From contig CM055819.1 in the NCBI GenBank assembly GCA_029582265.1, positions 36,153,288 to 36,217,287 on the forward strand: DNA of 64,000 nucleotides, written 5' to 3'. This stretch comes from Zoroaster sp. YZ-2022 (Eukaryota > Echinodermata > Asteroidea > Forcipulatida > Zoroasteridae). Made by a program: the position numbers and the translations under genes. This document shows, piece by piece, positions 31,769-44,756 of this stretch. Numbering within the stretch: the stretch's first letter is position 1; every line of letters starts with the position of its first letter. The notes under the pieces are model-generated. The model saw nothing but the letters and a program-made list of their open reading frames with translations. It did not search any database and had not been told where the DNA came from.

Positions 31769-34282
31769 GTCTGCAGTAAAATTGTTTCTAGTTATATGTT
31801 GCTTTTCGTTTCTTTCTATCTGTTTACCTTGTCTTGTGTGTTTACTTTTTGTTAATTTTCACTCTCTTTTGTCTACAATGCCCATTCCCCACTTCACTTA
31901 TTCCTCTATTTCTATTAAATATTTATCATTCTTTCTTCATACATATTCAGGTCAATATGAGGTCGAGCGTTAAGAATGCAGCACTGAACCCCAGAGAAGA
32001 AAACCGTGGTCTTCATCAGAGTTACTCCTCGACAAACCGAGAAAATTGAGAAAACTGATAAGTATTCACAGTGCCAAACCTTGATTGCATGCCAACTGTT
32101 TGAAGCAGCCCAACGGAAAGATGAGAGGTTACTTTTGCAAATCGAAGATAAAGATCTTGTGGGTTTGGAAGTTTGCTATCATTGTCTTTGCTATAATGAG
32201 TATGTACCCACCCTGACAAGGCCAGATCCATCAGATGAAATACCTATTTGGTACAATGATGCATAAATAAAATTCTGTGAAGAAGTCATCCAGAAGAGAA
32301 TAATAAAACAATGAAATTCTTTTCACAAAGTCATTACATCAAGTTCATCAAGTATGTACAAGAAGTGGAAGGAGTTGACTGGAGTTGACCCACAATCTGA
32401 AAACACGTCTGAAAAGTACATTTCACGCTGGTAATTCATAGATCATTTACTAAGAATACAATTGACTTGGTGTACAGCCAATCTCTCACTGCAAAAGAAC
32501 TGGACAGCAGTGAAGGTGCTGGAAAAGCAGAGAGATTTTACATGAAAGTGCATATCTTCACACACTCTTCAATGCATCAGCTGTACTATATAATACACTT
32601 TTAATGAAGAAATCACATGGCATTACAGCTGCCCTGGCCATCAACTTCAGATGACTTATCCTTGCAGACTGCTTAACAAATGAGCCAGTAATTTTCAATT
32701 GCCTGCTTTGTTCATCTTACACTAGGACACTCATCTCCACGACCCATTGAAAGTCTACTCTGATTGAGATGATACGCCTTTAACCATTATCTTTAATTGA
32801 AAAATTCTGTTGACTTTTTTTTCATGCACCAGTAACAGTTTTTTAAGTGTGCTTAAGGTTCGTAACAATACTAGCCAAAACCAATTAATGCCAGGGACTA
32901 CAGGTTCACTTGTTGGAATATTTAGTACTTCAGACAAAATTATTTTTTTTCATTGCAAATTAGACCTAGAAGTTTGGATAACCTTTATCCTGTATGAAAT
33001 GGATTATTATTGATGGGTGCAAAAATGGATGGAAAAGGAGTATGATGACCATGACAAAATAAAGCAGAAGTGTCATACAAAAGATAAATTTGTTTTGCAT
33101 TTCCTTTATTTAAATAACTTATTAATTGTGTGTATTAACGAAGAATGTGTTTTATCAATTTAAATATTTACACAAAACATTGACAATTAATAACCAATAC
33201 TGAACTTTTTAAAGATGATAAAAGATTTACAAATTGGTCTTTGATGTAGGCAGGGTTAGATCCAGGGTTGCCCAAAGAGGGTCGGGCTCAAGGCAAGGAG
33301 ATGGGGGATGGAAAACGAAACCCCAAAATATTGAAATGTATGGTCAATTTAGAATGTTTTCACATGATTAATTAAATTGAATACTACCCACGACACCATG
33401 GATCGTACCCTGGGAGTAAGGGGTAGAGGACTGGGGATCAGACGTTCAGGGAGCAGTCGGGTTCAGACCTTTTATTCAAGGCAATTTTTTTAAACTGGTT
33501 AATTTCTTTACAATGACATCATCAAATATTCCCCAATATGGAATCCCTTTTCCAAACTCTTCCAAACATAAAAAACATAGCATGTGAACTATTCAAATTA
33601 TACAAAAGTCCACATTGAAATGTACAGTTTTCTAAGAATGGCCGAAAGAGGGCGCTATTTTCATGTCATTCAAATGCAAATATCTGCCAAACTGGCAAGT
33701 TTCGTGATTGTGATTTATATATTAGCAAATTTACATGTAATGATCTATTAAACTGTTTCCACGCTCATGCCTGATATGTGTCACAAAACTCAATTTCTGA
33801 ACACATTTTCATTGCACACCCGTGGTCAAGTCACACGCCGAACTTAACTCCTGTAGCCATAGTCTCTTGTCAAGTCGCACTTGGCACCACAGAATGCAAA
33901 TTTTGTCATGAAACCTTTCTGAAGAGAAAACCATATTTACCAACTTCAAACTTAATTCGGTTGGAGGAATTTAAAATTATATGGGATGACTGAACCGGAA
34001 GTTAATGTATTCAGCACATTATATGTTATTTTCATTATATATAATAAAAACGCATATCTCCTGAAGTAACTCTTGTTATTTTAGGTGTTCGAGCGACAGC
34101 CATAGACAATAGACTAAATTAATGTATTTTTAAACAACTTTAGGTGATGACGCCATAACATGATGAATCCCCAAACACCTCGAGTTTGTTTTTAACAAAC
34201 TCTATACCTCTAGTTATTATTATTATTGTTATTTTAAATTCTAACAAATTTGGGCGCGCGCGTGAGACACTCCCACGAATTA

Positions 34283-34332
34283 TTAGGTGTTTGGGTTGGT
34301 GCCCAAACACCTCTTGATATTGTTCGTTTTTT
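34283..34332 (+). mobile_element. 5' end of Helitron H5, separated from its body by H4
   Basis: TTAGGTGTTTGGGTTGGTGC and the rest of the 50 bp are the same as the start of H3, including TTGATATTGTTCG and a T-tract. The element resumes at 39443 with T and CTT repeats, exactly as H3 continues after its T-tract. The base before the start is A. Confidence 0.88.
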
Positions 34333-35013
34333 TTAGGTGTTCGAGCTACGGCGCGAACACCTATTGATATTGTTCGGGTTTTTTTTCTTTCTTCTTCTTC
34401 TTCTTCTTCTTCTTCTTCTTCTTCCGAATAAGAATTATCCAGAGACAAAAACATAGTTGCAGAGTTCACAGAACCTTAAAACTTGACACATAGTTAGACC
34501 TTAACATGTAGTTTTATGTCAAATTGTGACGTCATAGTGAGATCATCAGATATCGAATTACACCAAATCAAAGTTTAATATTTTCAAAAAATCATATCTC
34601 ATGAACCACAAACGGTATTTTCACAGTCTTTGCACCATGTTATAGATCTTTAATTATGTGATTTTTCGTACACAGACGTGACCCAAATCCGACCTCTCCT
34701 TCCGGTCGAAACCGGAAGTTGAAAATTTCTAAAGATTAAAATAAATCATATCTCATGAACCACAGAAAATATTTTCACAATCTTTGCATCATCTTAAAGA
34801 CCTTGAACTATGTCGTTACTTTCTACACAGACATGACCCCAATTTGACCTCTCCTTCCGGTCGAAAACAAGTTTAAACGAACAACTATTCAGAAGCACAG
34901 CCATACTGACGTTCTCTTACACACAGACATATCGGCCTATAGTGTGTGCGTTATCTAATTAGAATAGAATAGTTCGAGTTTACGAAGACCGCGCAGGTCA
35001 TGACCTGCCATGC

Positions 35014-37930
35014 ATGCACGCGCAGCACCATGCAGCAGCAAAACAATGGCTTCCTGAGTGTCGGGCCCGTCTGCAGAAAATGCGTCGCAGAAAATGTACT
35101 AATTTAGCATGGAATCCAAATTGTTATCATTTTGAAGATGAGTTGGACAAAGATTCTTTCATGTGCAAGTGGATGGAAGAAATAGACGGTATGGTTGAGT
35201 GTGATATTGCCAATGTCTAAGCGTTAGGCTGTTGGAGCTAACGTACATAACATACGTCGCAGCTAACGTTACAGGTAATGTAGGAATTAATTTTAAAAGA
35301 ATTTGAAAAATATCTGGACTTAATCAGACTACATATATTTTGTAAAATAGTTGGACTTAGGCCTATATGAAAATATCCTTGACAATTTAACTTATGTCTT
35401 CAGACTTTTAATATCTCATTGTGATCTGTCCCCAGTATCGTGTAGTGACAATTTCAAAAAGATCATTCCTGGTGATTATTTTCAATAGTTACCATGTTAA
35501 TACCTTGACCAACAAAAATAAACTATAACCCTAACCACCCCAAATCCATCAAAATCCTTAGAAAGGGGCACTTTTGGGGAAAAAATCAGCACTGTTGAAA
35601 AATGGGATCTTTATAATGGAGTTTTATCAGATACTAAAAGTGCAATAGTAGTTGCACAAACATAACTTTGTACATGAGCCAAGAATATTCAACCTTGGCG
35701 GTGTAAATAAGCATGGAAATGAACTTCAAGCTGAACTAAAGTTTTGGGTTATTTTTCATAGTGTATACAATGAAGATGGATGCTGACCCAATTATTTATT
35801 ATTTTACATGTATGGATGAATAGCCGACATTCCTAAAATTAATTACCATTCGATTTACAGATTTATGGGTACCACTCTGAGTGGTACAAATGCTTCCATG
35901 CCATTTGCAGGGCTGAGAGGAAGAACAAGATTAAGAAGAAACAGAAACATCAAGGTAGGCAAATATTGAAAATACGGGTAGAATGTCGCATCCGACCGCC
36001 ACTTTTTCTCATTCAGTATAACCATTAAAGTAATCTTACCTACTCGTAAGGTGGAGAACATATGGATGATGATGGACATTATACTTCACATTATTCCAGG
36101 ATATTTATTTCATGAAAAATCAGCCATTTTGCTATACGATGAATTCCTCAGTCATGTCAGTCTGATGTCGTAAACTCCACAATTAGTGACCAACACAGTC
36201 ATTTGTACATGCGCAGTGGCAACTATAATAGGATCCTTCTATTTTTCTGAAGGGAGGATTTTTTAGAAGGGAAATAAAAGTGGATTTTAAAGATAGTTTT
36301 CGCTTTCTGTACCACCAAAATCGATAGAATAATTTTAACTGGTTAGTGGTTGCCAAAAATTTCCAAAAAACCCTTTAAAAGTGGTGGTCGGATACGACAT
36401 TCTTTCCAAAAATTCAATCAAGTTTCAAGTATGCCGTAAGCTTGGGCAATAACGATTTTTTTTTTATCCACGATATATCGGCAAACATATATTGCAATTT
36501 TCAATAATATCGCAATTCTTTTTTTGCATTCATGCATGATTGCTTTAGAGCCAATAACCACAGGTATGTACCCTCTACAAGTGTCACAATAAATTGCAAA
36601 TTATTTGCAGAGCGTGTATGTACTTCTGAAGTAGTTTGCTTTTGTTTCTCATTTCTAAAAGCTCAAAAGACTAATGGTTTTATTTCCATGGAATGTCTGA
36701 CTTGAATCACAATGTCGATTTATATTTTATCGTGATATATTTGTATTCGCGATTCGCCGATATGCCGATAACTTAAATAGGTTCTCGATATTGTAATCGA
36801 ATAAAAAAGTTATTGCAATATTCGATATCGTGTTTATCGCCCAAGCTTAGTATGCAGTAAAATTGTTTCTAGTTATATGTTGCTTTTTCGTTTCTTTCTA
36901 TCTGTTTACCTTGTCTTGTGTGTTTACTTTTGTTAATTTTCACTCTCTTTTTGTCTACAATGCCCATTCCCCTTACTCACTTATTCCTCTATTTCTATTA
37001 AATATTTATCATTCTTTCTTCATACATATTCAGGTCAATATGAGCTCGAGCGGTACGAATGCAGCACTGAACCCCAGAGAAGAAAACCGTGGTCTTCATC
37101 AGACTTACTCCCTGACAAACCGAGAAAAATTGAGAAAAAAAACTGTTAAGTATTCACAGTGCCAAACCTTGATTGCATGCCAACTATTTGAAGCAACCCA
37201 ACGGAAAGATGAGAGGTTACTTTTGCAAATTGAAGATAAAGATCTTGTGGGTTTAGAAGTTTGCTATCATTGTCTTTGCTATAATGAGTATGTACCCAAT
37301 TCTTGACAAGGCCAGATCCATCAGATAAAATACCTATTTGGTACAATGATGCATAAATAAAATTCTGTGAAGAAGTCATCCAGAAGAGAATAATAAAACA
37401 ATGAAATTCTTTTTTCACAAAGTCATTACATCGTAAGTCTCATCAAGTATGTACAAGAAGTGGAGGGAGTTGATTGAGTTGACCCACAATCTGAAAAAAA
37501 CACGTCTGAAAAGTACATTTCCTACGCTGGTAATTCATAGATCATTTTACTAAGAATACAGTTGACTTGGTGTACAGCCAAACTCTCCTGCAAAAGAACT
37601 GGTATAGAGACTGCAGTTGGCTCAGATACATTATGTACTGATAGTGATACTGACAGCAGTTAAGGTGTTGGAGAAGCAGAGAGATTTTTACATAAAAGTG
37701 CATAATAATCTTCACACTCTTCAATGCATCAGCTGTACTATATAATACACTTATAATGAAGAAATCACATGGCATTACAGTTGCCCTGGCCATCAACTTC
37801 AGATGACTTATCCTTGCAGACTGCTTAACAAATGAGCCAGTAATTTCAATTGCCTGCTTTGTTCATCTTACACTAGGACACTGATTCCATGACCCGTTGA
37901 AAGTCTACTCTGATTGAGATGATATTGCCC
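35014..37930 (+). pseudogene. Decayed cargo gene in Helitron H4
   Basis: Best copy of two segments. The first is open for 68 codons to 35220 (KMRRRKCTNLAWNPNCYHF, then KDSFMCKWMEEIDG). The exon from 37034, after ATATTCAG, is open to 37306 with MSSSGTNAALNPREENRG at its start, a middle part with LIACQLFEATQRKDERLL, and a C-terminal LEVCYHCLCYNEYV. The exon at about 35857-35954 is frame-shifted. Downstream, RLKSTFP-type codons persist at about 37500. Disabled overall. Confidence 0.7.
36437..36849. mobile_element. hAT-type MITE inside H4
   Basis: Same insertion as in H1 and H3. Left flank GTATGCCG, right flank GTATGCAG. Confidence 0.88.
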
Positions 37931-40325
37931 CTTTAACCATTATCTTTAATTGAAAAATTCTGTTGACTTTCTTTTCATGCACCAGTAAAAAAATTTTTTT
38001 TAAAGTGTGCTAAAGGTTTAACAATACTAGCCAAAACCAATTAATGCCAGGGACTACAGGTTCACTTGGAATATTTGTTGGAATATTTAGTACTTCAGAA
38101 AAAAATTATTCTTTTCATTGCAAATTAGACCTTGAAGTTTGGATAACCTTTATCATCCTGTATGAAATGGATTATTATTGATGGGTGCAAAAATGGATGG
38201 AAAAGGAGTATCATGACCATGACAAAATAAAGCAGAAGTGTCATTCAAAAGATAAATTTGTTTTGCATTTCCTTATTACTTATTAATTGTGTGTATTAAC
38301 GAAGAATGTGTTTTATCAATTTAAATATTTACACAAAACATTGACAATTAATAACCAATACTGAACTTTTTAAAGATGATAAAAGATTTATAAATTGGTC
38401 TCTGATGTAGGCAGGGTTAGAATCAGGGTTGCCCAAAGCGGGTGGGGCTCAAGGCAAGGAGATGGGGGATGGGAAGCGAAACCCCAAAATATTGAGATGT
38501 ATGGTCAATTTAGATTGTTTTCATGATGAATTAAATTGGATACTACCCCACGACACCATGGATCTTACCCTGGGAGTAAGGGGTGAGGACTGGGGATCAG
38601 ACGGTTCAGACCTTTATTCAAGGCAATTTATTTAAAACTGTTTCATTTTACAATGACAAATATTCCCCAAATATGGAATCCCCTTTCCAAAACTCTTCCA
38701 AACATAAAAACATAGCCCATGTGAACTATTCAAATATATTACAATTGAAATGTACACAAAATGTACAGTTTTCTAAAATGGCCTGAAAGAGGGCGCTATT
38801 TTCATGTCATTCAAATGCAAATATCTGCCAAACGGGCAAGTTTCGTGATTGTGGATTTATATATTAGCAATTTACATGTAATGATCTACTGTTTCACGCT
38901 CATGCCTGATATGTGTCACAAAACTCAATTTCTGAACACACTTTCATTGCACACCCCTCAGTCTAGTAGTCTGAAGTCAAATTACACGCCGAACTTATCT
39001 CTCGTAGCCATAGTCTCTCGTCAAGTCGCACTTGACACCACTGATGCGAGTTTTGTCATGAAACCTTCTGAAGAAGAAAACCATATTTACCAAGTTCAGA
39101 CTTAATTTGGTTGGAGGAATTTAAAATTATATGGGATGACTGAACCGGAAGTTAATGTATTCAGCACATGTTATTTTCATTATATATCATAAAAACACAT
39201 ATCTCCTGAAGTAACTCATATTATGAGGAACAATTTTGTGAAGTATGAATGACGTCACATAATTGAACCAGAAGTTAATGTATTCAGTATAACACAATAT
39301 GTGGTATTTTATATATATTACATATTATGAAAACTCATATCTCCTGAAGTAACTCTTGTCTTTTAATAACTTTAGGTGATGATGTCATATTAGGCGCACT
39401 CGAACACCTTGAGTTTGTTTTTAACAAACTCTATACCTCTAGTTTTCTTCTTCTTCTTCTTCTTCTTCTTAATAAGAATTATCCAGAGACAAAAACATAG
39501 TTGCAGAGTTCACAGAACCTTAAAACTTCACACATAGTTAGACCTTAACATGTAGTTTTATGTCAAATTGTGACGTCATAGTGAGATCATCAGATATCGA
39601 GTTACACTAAATCAAAGTTTAATATTTTCAAAAAATCATATCTCATGAACCACAAACGATATTTTCACACCTTGCAGCATGTTATAGATCTTTAATTATG
39701 TGATTTTTCGTACACAGACGTGACCCCTAATCCGACTTCTCTGCTTCCGGTCGAAACCGGAAGTTGAAAATTTCAAACATTCAAAAAATCATATCTCATG
39801 AACCACAGAAAATATTTTCACAATCTTTGCATCATCTTAAGACCTTGAACTATGTCACATTTCTTACACAGACATACGACCCAAATTTGACCTCTCCTTC
39901 CGGTCGAAAACAGAAGTTTAAACGAACAACTATTCAGAAGCACAGCCATACTGACGTTCTCTTTACACACAGACATATCGGCCTGTAGTGTGTGTATATG
40001 CATTATCTAATTAGAATAGAATAGTTCGAGTTTACGAAGACCGCGCAGGTCATGACCTGCCATGCATACACGCGCACAGTATAGTACCATGCAGCAGCAA
40101 AAACAATGGCTTCCCTGAGTGTCGGGCCCGTCTGCAGAAAATGCGTCGCAGAAAATGTACTAATTTAGCATGGAATCCAAATTGTTATCATTTTTGGAGA
40201 TGAGTTGGACAAAGATTCTTTCATGTGCAAGTGGATGGAAGAAATAGACGGTATGGTTGAGTGTGATATTGCCAATGTCTAAGCGTTAGGGCTGTTGGAG
40301 CTAACGTACATAACATACGTCGCAG

Positions 40326-42432
<2,107 letters not shown>

Positions 42433-43578
42433 ACGTCGCAGCTAACGTTACAGGTAATGTAGGAATTAATTTTAAAAGAATTGAAAAATATCTGGACCTA
42501 ATCAGACTACATATATTTTGTAAATAGTTGGACTTAGGCCTATATGAAAAAATATCGACAATTTAACTTATGTCTTCAGACTTTACTATCTCATTGATGA
42601 TCTGTCCTCAGTATCGTGTAGTGACAATTAAAAATAAGATCATTCCTGGTGATTATTTTCAATAAGTTACCATGTTAATACCTTGACCAACAAAATAAAC
42701 TATAACCCTAACCACCCCAAATCCATCAAAATTTGAAAGGCACTTTTGGGAAAAATCAGCACTGTTGAAAAATGGAATCTTTATAATGGAGTTTTATCAG
42801 ATACTTAAAAGTAATACTATGTATTGTAGTTAACAAACATAACTTTGTACATGAGCAAGAATATTCAACCTTTGGCGGTGTAAATAAGCATGAAATGAAC
42901 TTCAAGCTGAACTAAAGTTTTGGGTTATTTTTCATAGTGTATACAATGAAGATGGATGCTGACCCAATTATTTATTATTTTACATGTATGGATGAATAGC
43001 TGACATTCCTAAAATTAATTACCATCTGATTTACAGATTTATGGGTACCACCTGAGTGGTACAATGCTTCCATGCCATTTGCAGGGCTGAGAGGAAGAAA
43101 TAAGATTAAGAAGAAACAGAAACATCAAGGTAGGCAAATATTGAAAATACGGTAGAATGTCGCATCCGACCGCCACTTTTTTCATTCAGTATAACCATTA
43201 AAAGTAATCTTACCTACCCTCGTAAGGTGGAGAACATATGGATGATGATGGACATATACTACATTATTCCAGGATATTTATTATTCATGAAAATCAGCCA
43301 TTTACATATGAATTCCTCCAGTCATGTCAGTCTGATGTCGTAACCCACAATTAGTGACCAGCACAGTCATTTGTACATGCGCAGTGGCAACTATAATAGG
43401 ATCCTTCTATTTTCTGAAGGGGAGGATTTTAGAAGGAAATAAAAGTGGATTTTAAAGATAGTTTTCGCTTTCTGTACCACCAAAATCGATAGAATAATTT
43501 TAACTGGTTAGTGGTTGCAAAAATCTAAAAAACCCTTTAAAAGTGGTGGTCGGATATGACATTCTTTCCAAAATCAAT

Positions 43579-44256
43579 TTAATATTAAAACATTTTACCA
43601 CAATATAAACATATTGATTTAAAAATTTTTTTTCTCACAGATGTTTAACCATTCCCCGATTAATTAAATTAAAAATTTAAGTTTGTTTATTCATTTAGAC
43701 CAAAATCATTTTAACAAAGCCAAACCTTGCAAAACAATTACAACAATAAAAACCAACCCAACCAGAAATGGCCTTTTAAAATCATTTGAAAATGATTTAA
43801 AGTTTAAGAGCTAATTCCCTAACCTTTTAATAAACAAAAATTTTGGTGGGGCTGAAAAATTAAAATTTTTTATTTTTAAAATGGTCCAATTATTATATTT
43901 GGGAAATCGAATTTAAATACTTTTTTAATCAGGTACACAGGAAAGCCCAGCAGAGGCTAGAAGTGAGAGAAGAAAAATGCTATGAAAATTTGAATTCGTT
44001 ACGCACTTTCTATAATTTAAAAGAATTTAATAGGGAAATAAAATTGAATATTAATTACCATTTTATTATGAAAATAAATTTTATAGTAACTTTATTCATT
44101 GGTTTCCCAATTGGGTTTTTACTTGGGAATTAATTCTTTTTTAAGGGTTTTTAAGAAAAATAACACAAAAATGATTTTTTTCACAAAATCAAAAACGGGG
44201 AATTATTTAAAAACAAAGGGGTTAGAATTTTAAAATAAATTTTTTTAAAAAAAAAA
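43579..44256. other. Degraded, homopolymer-rich sequence before gap
   Basis: AT runs similar in texture to 20786-23690, though milder, directly before 500 N. A short normal-looking piece (CACAGGAAAGCCCAGCAGAG at about 43935) is embedded. Likely low-quality consensus. No gene is called. Confidence 0.6.
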
Positions 44257-44756
44257 NNNNNNNNNNNNNNNNNNNNNNNNNNNNNNNNNNNNNNNNNNNN
44301 NNNNNNNNNNNNNNNNNNNNNNNNNNNNNNNNNNNNNNNNNNNNNNNNNNNNNNNNNNNNNNNNNNNNNNNNNNNNNNNNNNNNNNNNNNNNNNNNNNNN
44401 NNNNNNNNNNNNNNNNNNNNNNNNNNNNNNNNNNNNNNNNNNNNNNNNNNNNNNNNNNNNNNNNNNNNNNNNNNNNNNNNNNNNNNNNNNNNNNNNNNNN
44501 NNNNNNNNNNNNNNNNNNNNNNNNNNNNNNNNNNNNNNNNNNNNNNNNNNNNNNNNNNNNNNNNNNNNNNNNNNNNNNNNNNNNNNNNNNNNNNNNNNNN
44601 NNNNNNNNNNNNNNNNNNNNNNNNNNNNNNNNNNNNNNNNNNNNNNNNNNNNNNNNNNNNNNNNNNNNNNNNNNNNNNNNNNNNNNNNNNNNNNNNNNNN
44701 NNNNNNNNNNNNNNNNNNNNNNNNNNNNNNNNNNNNNNNNNNNNNNNNNNNNNNNN
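44257..44756. other. Assembly gap (500 N)
   Basis: Exactly 500 N. Left side is poor sequence, right side begins in mid-monomer of the satellite, so the left border of the array and its junction with H5 are unknown. Confidence 0.99.

Larger units (their letters stand above)
29008..32770 (+). pseudogene. Decayed cargo gene in Helitron H3
   Basis: Same exon series as in H1, with some exons better preserved. The exon at 30803-30894, between TTTACAG and GTAGAC, is open here and reads IYGYHSEWYNASMPFAGL followed by acidic residues; H1 and H4 have shifts in it. The exon from 31951 reads on past LEVCYHCLCYNEYV into LTRPDPSDEIPIWYNDA before a stop, longer than in H1. The first exon (about 29008) is broken. 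The gene is split by the 1-kb insertion at 29433, in the first intron-like interval. Confidence 0.7.
28279..34213 (+). mobile_element. Helitron H3, 5935 bp, with 1-kb insertion
   Basis: Starts TTAGGTGTTTGGG with the 5' hairpin AGGTGTTTGGG/CCCAAACACCT (28281-28308). Ends with the GAGTTTGTT hairpin and TATACCTCTAG. It was inserted between A and T in an ATT repeat (ATTATTA before, TTATTAT after). The body is collinear with H1 apart from the insertion at 29433-30438 and many single-base length differences. CCCAAACACCT at 34170-34180 matches its own 5' arm, not that of H1. Confidence 0.92.
34333..39442 (+). mobile_element. Helitron H4, 5110 bp, nested in the T-tract of H5
   Basis: H1-type element: TTAGGTGTTCGAG start, the 5' hairpin, CTCGAACACCT at 39399-39409, hairpin, and TATACCTCTAG. 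It sits between T and T in a tract of about ten T, an exception to the A/T target seen for the others. Collinear with H1 but without the 35-bp hairpin insertion. Carries the hAT-type MITE and cargo exons. Confidence 0.92.
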
